Shown here: piece by piece, positions 1 through 6,998 of the stretch
Layout of the letters: every line of letters begins with the position of its first letter
Numbering within the stretch: position 1 is the stretch's first letter
Origin: an uncultured Verrucomicrobia subdivision 3 bacterium
GTDB lineage: Bacteria; Verrucomicrobiota; Verrucomicrobiae; Limisphaerales; CAMLLE01
Reading direction: 5' to 3'
Length of the DNA stretch: 10,886 bases
Assembly: GCA_946480555.1 (NCBI GenBank)
Contig: CAMLLE010000047.1
Span: 1 to 10,886, forward strand
Position numbers and translations under genes: made by a program
Notes under the pieces: generated by a model
The model's input: the letters and a program-made list of their open reading frames with translations, nothing else
What the model was told of the DNA's origin: nothing
Databases searched by the model: none

Positions 1-2
1 CA

Positions 3-2294
3 GCGGTGATTTCGCGTCAGTTCGAAGTTGTCGCGGGAGCGCCTGTGCCGGGAACTTTCTCGGTCGCAACGAATCACGCGGTCATGGCATTCGGGCCTCA
101 CGGTGAAAGAGTCGATTTGCTTCAACACTTGAATCCGGATGGAACCGTGACCTGGACCGCGCCGTCCGGGATCTGGCGCGTGTTTGCGATTTCACAACGG
201 CCCGCGGCGCAAAAGGTCAAGCGCGCCGGTCCCGGCGGCGAAGGATGGATGCTGAATCTCTTTCATGCGCAGGCGATGACGAACTTCCTCGCGTGGATGG
301 ACTCAGGATTCGCGAACTACACCGGTGCCATGCCGCGCGCGCAATACCACGATTCCTACGAATACAAATCGGAATGGGCGCCGGACTTCTTCGACTCCTT
401 CGAACGGAGCCGTGGCTACCGTTTGCAGGATGAACTGCCTGCGCTATTGGGCACTAACGACCTGGAACGCTCCGCGCGCGTGAAGTGCGATTATCGCGAA
501 ACCATCTCCGAGCTGATGAGCGAAGTGACGCTGCCGCTTTGGGCAAGTTGGGCTCGTGCCAAAGGCTGCATCACTCGCAACGAAGCGCACGGTTCGCCGG
601 GAAACTGGCTGGACCTTTACGCCGTTGCAGACATTCCGGAAACGGAAATGTTTCATCATGATCGCAACCGCCTGATTTCGAAATTTGCGTCCTCCGCCGC
701 TCACGTCATGGGCCGGCAGTTTTGCGCCAGCGAAACCGGCACCTGGCTGGAGGAGCATTTCACTGAGACGTTGGCTGACATGAAATTCCTGCTCGATGAC
801 TTGTTTCTTTCTGGCGTGAACCACGTGTTTTATCACGGCACGTGCTATTCGCCGGATGAAGCTGGCTGGCCGGGCTGGCTGTTCTACGCGTCGTATGAAA
901 TGAATCCGCGCAACTCCGTCTGGCGCGATGTGCGTGCGCTGAACAATTACGTCGCACGGTGTCAGTCGATCCTCCAGGCCGGCAAGCCGGACAACGATGT
1001 GCTCGTCTATTGGCCGATTCACGATCGCTGGAGCGATCCGAACGGCCTGGTGCAGACTTTCACGATTCACAACAACCGCGAATGGTTCGAGCAGCAGCCG
1101 ATCAGCAAAACAGCGGCGTGGCTGTGGGAACGCGGCTATCAGTTCGATTACGTTTCCGACAATCAACTGCGCCTGGCGAAGCCTGTGCGTGGCAAAGTGG
1201 AACTTCCCGGTGGCGAATATCGCGTCATCGTGGTGCCTCCAAGCACACACATGCCGCTCGAGACGCTCGCTCAACTTCGCGTGCTGGCGGACGCTGGCGC
1301 GACGGTGATTTTCGAATCGCACTTGCCGAAGGATGTTCCCGGTCTTGGTCAGTTGGAAAGGCGGCGCGCTCAATTCAAAAGCGAATTGCGAAGGCTGCAA
1401 CAGCTCGCACCCGGCCAACGGATTGGCGATGGGAAGGTCCTGGTCGGAAATCTCGAAACGACCTTGGCCGCCAGCGATGTGCCGCGCGAACGGATGGCGG
1501 ATCAGGACGGGCTGATGTGCATTCGCCGGAAACTGGAAGACGGCCGTGCTTACTTCATCGCGAATCGCGGCACGAATGCATTCGACGGTTGGTTGCCGCT
1601 CGCCGTGAACGCGCGTTCCGTGAGAATCCTGGATCCGCTCACCGGTGAAACCGGACTGGCTGAGACGCGCCGCAATGGCAGCGAGACCGAGGTTTACCTG
1701 CAACTGGCGGCCGGCCAATCCGTGCTGCTCCGCACGTCGCCACGTTGGGCGCTGGGTTCGGATTGGGTTTATCGTCGCGCCGGCGGGGCTGCGATTCCGC
1801 TCCAGGGAATCTGGAAGATATGGTTCACCGAAGGTGGTCCGGAACTTCCGCGGCCGGCTGAGATGCGCGACTTGGTTTCCTGGACGCAGCTGGGCGACAC
1901 CAACGCGCAGCGCTTTGCCGGTGGCGCGGTTTATTCGCTCACGTTCGATGCTCCCGATGGAAAGGAGTTCCTGCTCGATCTTGGCAACGTCTGCCAGAGC
2001 GCTCGCGTGAAGTTGAATGGGAAGAATCTCGGAACATTGCTGACACCGCCGTTTCGCACGCCCGTTTCCAATCTCAAGAAGCGCGGCAATGTGCTGGAGG
2101 TTGAAGTGACGAACGTATCAGCGAATCGTATTCGCGATCTGGATCGGCGCGGCGTGAACTGGAAAAACTTCCGCGACATCAATTTCGTGAACATCGACTA
2201 CCGTCCGTTCGACGCGTCCAACTGGCCGCTGACAGATTCGGGTTTGCTGGGTCCGGTCACGTTGACGCCGTTGGCTCGGATGAACGTGCGCTAG
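3..2294 (+). CDS. GH106-like glycoside hydrolase (alpha-L-rhamnosidase family), 5'-truncated by window edge
   Basis: The frame is open to the left edge. The GTG at position 6 is probably an internal valine, not a start, because family members are usually around 1000 residues or more and only about 763 codons are present. Numbering from that GTG, family-like blocks occur in order: a W-x-APSGIWRV segment (about 50-60), YHDSYE (114-119) followed by F-x-RSRGYRL (133-140) and LPALLG, then RNEAHGSP (191-198), DIPETEMF (209-216), KFASSAAHVMG (226-236) and ASETGTWL (241-248). About residues 640-755 resemble the C-terminal galactose-binding-like beta-sandwich of these enzymes. The family cleaves terminal alpha-L-rhamnose from plant or pectic glycans, usually after export; the N-terminus that would carry a signal peptide is missing. 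The conserved glutamates in the HDSYE, NEAHG, PETE and SETG blocks are candidate catalytic or metal-binding residues, not assigned individually. Family call is fairly firm; the exact substrate is unknown. Confidence 0.78.
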   Translation, partial: AVISRQFEVVAGAPVPGTFSVATNHAVMAFGPHGERVDLLQHLNPDGTVTWTAPSGIWRVFAISQRPAAQKVKRAGPGGEGWMLNLFHAQAMTNFLAWMDSGFANYTGAMPRAQYHDSYEYKSEWAPDFFDSFERSRGYRLQDELPALLGTNDLERSARVKCDYRETISELMSEVTLPLWASWARAKGCITRNEAHGSPGNWLDLYAVADIPETEMFHHDRNRLISKFASSAAHVMGRQFCASETGTWLEEHFTETLADMKFLLDDLFLSGVNHVFYHGTCYSPDEAGWPGWLFYASYEMNPRNSVWRDVRALNNYVARCQSILQAGKPDNDVLVYWPIHDRWSDPNGLVQTFTIHNNREWFEQQPISKTAAWLWERGYQFDYVSDNQLRLAKPVRGKVELPGGEYRVIVVPPSTHMPLETLAQLRVLADAGATVIFESHLPKDVPGLGQLERRRAQFKSELRRLQQLAPGQRIGDGKVLVGNLETTLAASDVPRERMADQDGLMCIRRKLEDGRAYFIANRGTNAFDGWLPLAVNARSVRILDPLTGETGLAETRRNGSETEVYLQLAAGQSVLLRTSPRWALGSDWVYRRAGGAAIPLQGIWKIWFTEGGPELPRPAEMRDLVSWTQLGDTNAQRFAGGAVYSLTFDAPDGKEFLLDLGNVCQSARVKLNGKNLGTLLTPPFRTPVSNLKKRGNVLEVEVTNVSANRIRDLDRRGVNWKNFRDINFVNIDYRPFDASNWPLTDSGLLGPVTLTPLARMNVR

Positions 2295-2362
2295 GGGCAG
2301 GGCTTCAACAGAAGGGAACGTTGACTTATAGCGTTTCTCCAAATTCATTTCCGGATCATCTC

Positions 2363-2422
2363 ACCGCGGAGGCGCAGAGGCGCGGAGGAAGCCCTATTTT
2401 GATTGCTCCGCGTCTCCGCGGT
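2363..2422. repeat. Imperfect GC-rich inverted repeat (possible dispersed intergenic element)
   Basis: The left arm begins ACCGCGGAGGCGCAGAG (2363-2379). The right arm (2406-2422), read on the opposite strand, is ACCGCGGAGACGCGGAG, so 15 of 17 bases match. The left arm continues with a further GCGCGGAGG, which makes it an internal near-duplicate. The roughly 26-base loop contains CCCTATTTTGATT. It could fold into a hairpin in RNA from the glycosidase and might protect or end that transcript, but no T-run follows. I recall similar CGCGGAG/CGCAGAG-rich hairpins as common intergenic elements in Verrucomicrobiota; that is memory, not a search result. Confidence 0.55.
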
Positions 2423-2518
2423 TGTCGGAAATTTCTTCTGGTAACCGCTCTAAAGCCCGCCTGAAATGGAGTGTGGCCGGGCGGACACGGTCCCGCATGC
2501 TCGAGCCAATTGTTTCGC

Positions 2519-2551
2519 ACCCCGCAGCGCGGGGTTGCCTGGGCCGGGCAA
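2519..2551. repeat. Two adjacent short stem-loops (REP-like candidate)
   Basis: The first hairpin pairs CCCCGC (2520-2525) with GCGGGG (2529-2534) around a 3-base loop, with an extra A-T pair outside. The second pairs TTGCC (2535-2539) with GGCAA (2547-2551) around a 7-base loop. The two sit back to back in non-coding DNA downstream of two convergent genes, which is where REP-type elements usually lie. One copy in this window cannot prove that it is a repeat family. Confidence 0.35.
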
Positions 2552-2610
2552 CTCTACCCCGAAGGTTGAGAATTAAATGTTCGTTGTTGAATGTTCCCAA
2601 TCTTGGGTTC

Positions 2611-2644
2611 AAAAAAAATGCCGCTGCGCTTGGGACGCAGCGGC
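2611..2644 (-). terminator. Intrinsic terminator of apgM
   Basis: On the minus strand a perfect 9-bp stem, GCCGCTGCG (2644-2636) with CGCAGCGGC (2628-2620), encloses a 7-base loop and is followed after one base by eight T residues (2618-2611). It starts 18 bases after the apgM stop codon. This is a textbook Rho-independent terminator for the minus-strand gene; there is no T-run on the plus-strand side. Confidence 0.92.
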
Positions 2645-2662
2645 TTGGAAAACGGGACAAGA

Positions 2663-3886
2663 TTACGCGCCGAACTTGTCGAACATCTTCGCGTTTGCCT
2701 GCATGTAACGAATCAGATACTTGGCTTCGAACACACCGAGCGAACCGATGTTCGCGCCAGTTTCTGTGAAGCGTTCGAGCTTGTCTGATCCGCTGTAGGC
2801 TGAGGTCAGCAACACCGGCTGCGGATGCCACGAGTGTCCTTTCAATGCGCACGGCGTGGAGTGATCGCCCGTGATCGCCAGCACGGTCGGCTTCTTCTGC
2901 AACAAGATCGGCAGCGCGGCATCGAGTTCCTCGATGTATTTTTTCTTGGCGGCGAAGTTGCCGTCTTCACCCGCTTTGTCCGTGTATTTGTAATGGATGA
3001 AGAAGAAGTCGTAGTTGTCGTATTCCGCGACGTAGCGTTCGAACTGTTCCTTGATCGTCTGCGGGCCTTCAATCTTCGCCATGCCGACGAGCTGCGAAAG
3101 CCCCTTGTACATCGGGTAAACGGCCAGCGCGGCGGGCTTCATCAGGTAGCGCTCTTCGAACAACGGAATCTCCGGCTGATGTGCAATGCCGCGCATGAGG
3201 AAACCGTTCGCGGGTTTTTCCTTCGCAATGATCGGCAAAGCGGCCTTGTAGAAATCGGCGATGAGCTTCGCCATTTTCTTCTGCTTCGCGTTTTCCGGAT
3301 CGCGCGGCTTCACGGTCGGGATCGCAAATCCTTCGCGGTTCGGATCGGCATCGGTGAGCGGGCCTTCCAAACCTTTGCCGCGGAACACGACGACGAAGCG
3401 ATGCTCCTTGCCGGCTTTGATGATGACCTGCGTATCGCCGATTTTTTTTATCTTGGCGGAAAGCATCGCGCAAAGCTTCTCGCACGTTTCGGTTGGGATG
3501 CGACCGGCGCGGCGATCAGTGACAATGCCTTTTGCGTCCAGCGTGGCGAAGTTGGCGCGCGCGCAGACGTCGCCGGGCTTGAGTTCCACGCCGAGGCCGA
3601 GTGCTTCAATCACACCGCGGCCCACCTGAAACTCGAGCGGATCGTAGCCAAACAACCCGAGATGCCCAGGGCCGCTGCCGGGCGTGATGCCAGGCGCGAC
3701 GGGAATCATGCGGCCTTGCGCGGAATCCTTGGCCAGCTTGTCGAGGTTCGGCGTGGAGGCGGCTTCGAGCGGGGTGAGAAAGTTTTGTTCGCGCGTGGCG
3801 ATGTCGCCCAGGCCGTCGAGCACCAGCAACACCATTTTGGCGCCGGTTTTCAGTGTCAGTTCGGAATAAAGAGAGTCCAGGTTCAT
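2663..3886 (-). CDS. apgM: 2,3-bisphosphoglycerate-independent phosphoglycerate mutase, archaeal type
   Basis: This cytoplasmic glycolytic/gluconeogenic enzyme interconverts 3- and 2-phosphoglycerate without 2,3-bisphosphoglycerate, using a phosphoserine intermediate and divalent metals. It belongs to the alkaline-phosphatase superfamily. With the ATG at 3886 it has 407 residues, normal for ApgM and shorter than the roughly 510-residue GpmI type. Visible motifs are LVLDGLGD (21-28, metal ligand D24), TPGSGPGHLGLFGYDP (68-83, with S71 the likely phosphorylated serine), HYKYTDKAGEDG (298-309), TGDHSTP (339-345, D341/H342) and HSWHP (351-355). An in-frame TTG two codons upstream is a possible alternative start, but the ATG is preferred; neither has a strong Shine-Dalgarno sequence. 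It has its own terminator, and the fadL terminator lies upstream, so it is probably monocistronic. Nothing ties it to the signalling operon. Confidence 0.95.
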   Translation of the reverse strand: MNLDSLYSELTLKTGAKMVLLVLDGLGDIATREQNFLTPLEAASTPNLDKLAKDSAQGRMIPVAPGITPGSGPGHLGLFGYDPLEFQVGRGVIEALGLGVELKPGDVCARANFATLDAKGIVTDRRAGRIPTETCEKLCAMLSAKIKKIGDTQVIIKAGKEHRFVVVFRGKGLEGPLTDADPNREGFAIPTVKPRDPENAKQKKMAKLIADFYKAALPIIAKEKPANGFLMRGIAHQPEIPLFEERYLMKPAALAVYPMYKGLSQLVGMAKIEGPQTIKEQFERYVAEYDNYDFFFIHYKYTDKAGEDGNFAAKKKYIEELDAALPILLQKKPTVLAITGDHSTPCALKGHSWHPQPVLLTSAYSGSDKLERFTETGANIGSLGVFEAKYLIRYMQANAKMFDKFGA

Positions 3887-4000
3887 GTTCAATTCGATTT
3901 CAGAGTCGGTTGCGCGCCGCGGCAGCCGCTGTACACGCGGGCCAGAGTGTTGAACAAGCGTTCTGGAGCGTCAACGGGAAATCAGGTTCGGCCGCGCGGG

Positions 4001-4038
4001 CAAAACAAAGCGGCGATGGGAGATTCCATCGCCGCTTT
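4001..4038 (-). terminator. Intrinsic terminator of the FadL-family gene
   Basis: A perfect 13-bp stem, AAAGCGGCGATGG (4007-4019) with CCATCGCCGCTTT (4026-4038), has a 6-base loop. On the minus strand it runs into TTTGTTTTG (4009-4001). It begins 25 bases after the fadL stop codon and separates that transcript from apgM downstream. Confidence 0.9.
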
Positions 4039-4063
4039 CGTGAAACCCGTGGGGGAACCAAAT

Positions 4064-5320
4064 TCAGAAGCGGTAACCCACCGAAAACGAGACCGTCGGA
4101 ATGAACAGCTGGTAGCCGCCATCAGCCGACACCGGGCTGGGTTGGTTTCCCGTGACGTTGCGTTCGGGGCCGGCGATCAACTGTCCGGCAACCGCCCAGT
4201 TCCACCGCTCGCCCCGCCGTCCCAAGCCGATGCTTCCGACGTGAAGTTCCGTGTCGGGAATTCCAGGCGTGAAGTTCCGGTTCGACGCCGTATCGGTGAC
4301 GTAATAATAGCCCGCGGCGGCGAACCATCCGTCGGCGAAATAACGCGTGGCACCGACCTCGTACATCCAGGTGCCGTGCCAGTTCAGTTGCAGCGGAAGG
4401 TCCGATCCGAAAATCGCTCCGGTGCCTTCCAGCGTGACCGTGTCGATCTGGTTCCAATCGGTCCAATCGACGTTGACCTCCAGGTTCCAATTTGGCGTGG
4501 GCCGAAACGAGATTCCACCAGAGACGACCTGCGGAAATGGAATTTCTGCGTCGGTGTCGGTCGAAACAGTGGCCGCGCCGGTGAAGTATTTTGTTCGGCC
4601 GGAATATTCCGCCGTCGAGGCGCTGCGGTAGTTCGCGCCGACGGACCAGTTGGTGTTCACGTGCCAGAGAAGGCCGGCATTGAATCCAAAAGCGATGTCA
4701 TCGCCTTTGAAGGAGAGCTTGTCCGTTGCGGTGGCAAGGCCACGGCTGAGCGAAAGCTCCGAATAATTCAACTGGGGTCCGATGGCGACCGACAGGTTCG
4801 GAAGAATTCTCCAGGCGACCACGGGGTTTACCGTGATGTACTGAAGCTTTGAGTTGATCGCCAGCTGCCGCAACGCGGAGTCTTCGGGCCACTGCACGCC
4901 CAGGCCGTAGGGGGCATAAACGCCGATCCCGAACGAAAGAGGCTTCGATTCGAGCGTTGTCGTGTAATAAATCTGGGGAACCGGAATGACTTTGAATTTG
5001 CTGTCTTCCTCAACCCCGGATGGCGATTCGTAATGAGTGTTGATGCCCAAGTAGTTCAAGACACCCACTTGGACATTCTGTCCCGGTAGCTGGGTAATTC
5101 CTGCCGGGTTGTAATAAATTGCCGAGGGATTATCGGCGGTGGCTGCAAACGCGTTACCCTTCGCGATTGCCTCTGCGTCTTGATTCGGAATTCTCACGCC
5201 AATCGCGTGGGTTTTTCCGGGGAAAGCAGCGAGGGTAGTCAATGCTGCGGCCGTCATGCTGCGGCCCAGCCAAGGATTGATTTTAGCTGCAATGCGTCTG
5301 CGTCGGATGTGCTTGTTCAT
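4064..5320 (-). CDS. FadL/OmpP1/TodX-family outer-membrane transporter for hydrophobic compounds
   Basis: Proteins of this family are 14-stranded outer-membrane beta-barrels that let long-chain fatty acids, hydrocarbons or other hydrophobic molecules cross the outer membrane by a lateral route. The 418-residue product has an arginine-rich n-region (RRRR at 6-9), a hydrophobic stretch at about 22-33 and a likely signal-peptidase I site after THA (37-39). The mature part begins with the family hallmark: a polar region containing AEAIAKGNAF (49-58) and then the conserved NPAG motif (71-74). Alternating beta-strand patterns run to a terminal aromatic residue (GYRF), the usual recognition signal for barrel insertion. 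It has its own terminator and is divergent from the PhcB-like gene. The substrate is not determined by sequence; long-chain fatty acids are the default, and a fatty-acid methyl ester signal is a context-based possibility. Confidence 0.9.
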   Translation of the reverse strand: MNKHIRRRRIAAKINPWLGRSMTAAALTTLAAFPGKTHAIGVRIPNQDAEAIAKGNAFAATADNPSAIYYNPAGITQLPGQNVQVGVLNYLGINTHYESPSGVEEDSKFKVIPVPQIYYTTTLESKPLSFGIGVYAPYGLGVQWPEDSALRQLAINSKLQYITVNPVVAWRILPNLSVAIGPQLNYSELSLSRGLATATDKLSFKGDDIAFGFNAGLLWHVNTNWSVGANYRSASTAEYSGRTKYFTGAATVSTDTDAEIPFPQVVSGGISFRPTPNWNLEVNVDWTDWNQIDTVTLEGTGAIFGSDLPLQLNWHGTWMYEVGATRYFADGWFAAAGYYYVTDTASNRNFTPGIPDTELHVGSIGLGRRGERWNWAVAGQLIAGPERNVTGNQPSPVSADGGYQLFIPTVSFSVGYRF

Positions 5321-5567
5321 AGTTCTGGTGCAACCGGCGTGTTCAGTTCGAAGTCCTGCCGTTCTTGCGGATGTTCCGTTTCCGTCGGCGGCAAATAGTC
5401 GGAGCTTCGGAGGCGGAGCTTAGCAGCGTCGATGCCATGGGGGAGAAATGGACCGGTGCGAGTCGAGTCTGATTTGTTTTATTGCTTGGCGCGAAAAATG
5501 TTGGCGGAATGCGATTGTCTCGGTGTCCGTGGCTAAATAACCGGTTTGGAAGGAATTTGAAAAGAGA
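5321..5567. promoter_or_regulatory. Divergent intergenic region, expected to hold promoters of fadL and the phc-like operon
   Basis: The 247 bases lie between two divergent start codons, so both transcription starts should fall here. I found no convincing -35/-10 pair on either strand. One feature stands out: the octamer CGGAGCTT occurs twice as a direct repeat (5400-5407 and 5414-5421), 14 bases apart. The plus-strand start at 5568 is preceded by the purine-rich AAAAGAGA, a weak ribosome-binding site; the minus-strand start has none that is clear. Confidence 0.35.
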
Positions 5568-6998
5568 ATGAATTCAACAAATGGCGCCCCCACTCCCGTG
5601 AACGAAGATGTTTCACTCTTTGCACAATCCAGTGCCGGAGTGCCGATCCACGGGGCGGTGCGGACCTTGACCCGTTTTACGGCCACGCTCGAAGTCTTCG
5701 ATCCGGATTGCGCCCTGCAGGCATCTGAAGCGCTTCAGACTTTTGACATCACCCGGGGTGACGAGTCGCTATACAGCGGCAAGGCTGTGGTGCAGCGGCT
5801 GATCAACACGGGGTCAGCCCTGATGTGCGAAATTGGATTGAGCGAGGAGGGCTGGACTGATTTGCCGCCTTCCCGAATGCAGGAACGCGAGTTGAAGGGA
5901 GAGTTCAACAGCTTTGTCAAAACGTGGGAGCGGTTCTACCGGGTCGAACCCGAGTACAAGCTCGTCATTGCGGATATTGAATCGTTCCTGGCTGATCTCC
6001 GATTGTGGGTGAATCGTCTGGAAGTCCGGTATCAAAATGAGCCGGCCAGCGTGCGCGAAGAAATCGAACTCGATTACGCAGACAAACTGCGCGGGCCGGT
6101 CGGCGCGGCTTTGACGAGCATGTTCGAACGCTTTGAATGCCTATGCGATCGCATCGAACCCGAGCGTCATCCGGTCCATCGCGCCTTTGGTCAGCGGCGG
6201 TTGCATCCGTATCTCCTCTGTTCACCGTTCATCCATCGAACCTTTGCCAAGCCACTCGGCTACGCCGGCGACTACGAGATGATGAACATGATCTGCCGGC
6301 ACAAGCTCGAAGGGAATTCGTTGTTCGCGAAGTTGGTGAATTCATTCCTGCTGGACCAGGTGGGACCGGAAGCTGTTCGCAATCGCGTCGGCTTTCTCAA
6401 GCGCTGGATTGGGGAGGAAACCGGGCGCATCGCCCGGAAAGGCCGGCGTGCCCACATCTACAGCATCGCTTGTGGCCCGGCTCGCGAAGCGCGTGAGTTT
6501 CTGGAAGAGCATCCGCTGGCCAACCAAAGCCATTTCCATCTGCTGGATTTCAACGAAGAAACGCTGCGACATACCGGCGAGAGGATGGAGGAAATCCGGC
6601 GGCGCCTGGGATTGAGCACGCCGGTTGAATTTGTGAGGAATTCCGTTCAGAACCTTCTCCGGGCCAATAGCAAATCGGTCCGCGAAGAGCCGCGTTACGA
6701 CCTGATCTACTGTTCGGGTCTTTACGATTACCTGAATGATCGAATCATCAAGGCGCTCAACACCTATCTTTACGACCGGTTGCTTCCGGGGGGATTGCTG
6801 GTGGTGGGCAATTTCGCTCCAAACACGCCGGTTCGAAATTTCATCGAACATTTCCTCGAGTGGTTCCTGATCTACCGGGACAGCAAACAACTGGAAGCGC
6901 TTTCTCCCGAACAGGCTGCACCGGAGGATTGCCGGGTCGCCTGTGAGCCAACAACCACAAATATCTTCCTGGAGGTCCGCAAGCCAGCCCGGCCATGA
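5568..6998 (+). CDS. PhcB-like SAM-dependent methyltransferase with an additional N-terminal (PilZ-like?) domain
   Basis: The C-terminal half is a class I SAM-dependent methyltransferase. Motif I is IYSIACGPAREARE (297-310), the acidic end of beta-2 is LLDFNEE (325-331, D327), the motif IV region is YDLIYCSGLYDYL (377-389), and LLPGGLLVVGNF (405-416) is the post-beta-5 block. Before it lies the helical segment KPLGYAGDYEMMNMI (228-242), which I recall as characteristic of PhcB-type proteins annotated as making the Ralstonia extracellular factor, 3-hydroxypalmitic acid methyl ester. Residues about 25-95 form a separate beta-rich domain with LQASEALQTFDI and a Y-S-G-K-A-V-V segment, resembling divergent PilZ-type barrels but without the c-di-GMP motifs. 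A helical linker (about 105-200) joins the two. No signal peptide or membrane segment is seen. It is first in the operon and overlaps the sensor kinase by four bases. Methyltransferase is firm; carboxyl methylation of a fatty-acid signal is inferred. Confidence 0.82.
   Translation: MNSTNGAPTPVNEDVSLFAQSSAGVPIHGAVRTLTRFTATLEVFDPDCALQASEALQTFDITRGDESLYSGKAVVQRLINTGSALMCEIGLSEEGWTDLPPSRMQERELKGEFNSFVKTWERFYRVEPEYKLVIADIESFLADLRLWVNRLEVRYQNEPASVREEIELDYADKLRGPVGAALTSMFERFECLCDRIEPERHPVHRAFGQRRLHPYLLCSPFIHRTFAKPLGYAGDYEMMNMICRHKLEGNSLFAKLVNSFLLDQVGPEAVRNRVGFLKRWIGEETGRIARKGRRAHIYSIACGPAREAREFLEEHPLANQSHFHLLDFNEETLRHTGERMEEIRRRLGLSTPVEFVRNSVQNLLRANSKSVREEPRYDLIYCSGLYDYLNDRIIKALNTYLYDRLLPGGLLVVGNFAPNTPVRNFIEHFLEWFLIYRDSKQLEALSPEQAAPEDCRVACEPTTTNIFLEVRKPARP

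Larger units (their letters stand above)
2295..2610. other. Non-coding gap between convergent genes, rich in inverted repeats
   Basis: This stretch of about 316 bases lies between the 3' ends of the plus-strand glycosidase and the minus-strand apgM. I see no credible gene: the short open frames in it lack family resemblance and overlap repeats. No intrinsic terminator with a T-run serves the glycosidase. It holds an imperfect GC-rich inverted repeat (2363-2422), two adjacent small stem-loops (2519-2551) and a short direct repeat AATGTTC at 2576-2582 and 2590-2596. Such content is typical of dispersed intergenic repeats in large bacterial genomes. Confidence 0.6.

Noticed and set aside
6..8. 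GTG as the true start of the glycosidase
   Set aside because: The frame continues open to the window edge and the protein would lack the N-terminal part of the family, so this is most likely an internal codon of a truncated gene.
444..1718. Minus-strand open frame of 424 codons inside the glycosidase
   Set aside because: It is a shadow of the GH106-like gene; its composition is typical of antisense reading and no motif is recognisable.
2576..2596. AATGTTC direct repeat, two copies 14 bases apart
   Set aside because: Only two 7-base copies in AT-rich spacer DNA; not enough to call a repeat array or CRISPR.
2422..2769. Small plus-strand open frame (115 codons) in the intergenic gap
   Set aside because: It runs through the repeats, the apgM terminator and the 3' end of apgM, has an arginine-rich sequence with no family resemblance, and lacks a clear ribosome-binding site.
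3946..3974. Possible minus-strand promoter for apgM (TTGACG, 17-base spacer, AACACT)
   Set aside because: The -35 is acceptable but the -10 matches only three of six consensus bases; too weak to annotate without transcript data.
2825..4852. Plus-strand open frame of 675 codons antisense to apgM and the FadL-family gene
   Set aside because: It spans two well-supported minus-strand genes and their terminator, its product is arginine/valine-rich and resembles no family, and long antisense frames are expected opposite GC-rich coding DNA.
6342..6890. Minus-strand open frame inside the PhcB-like gene
   Set aside because: It lies wholly opposite a gene with clear methyltransferase motifs and has no recognisable features of its own.
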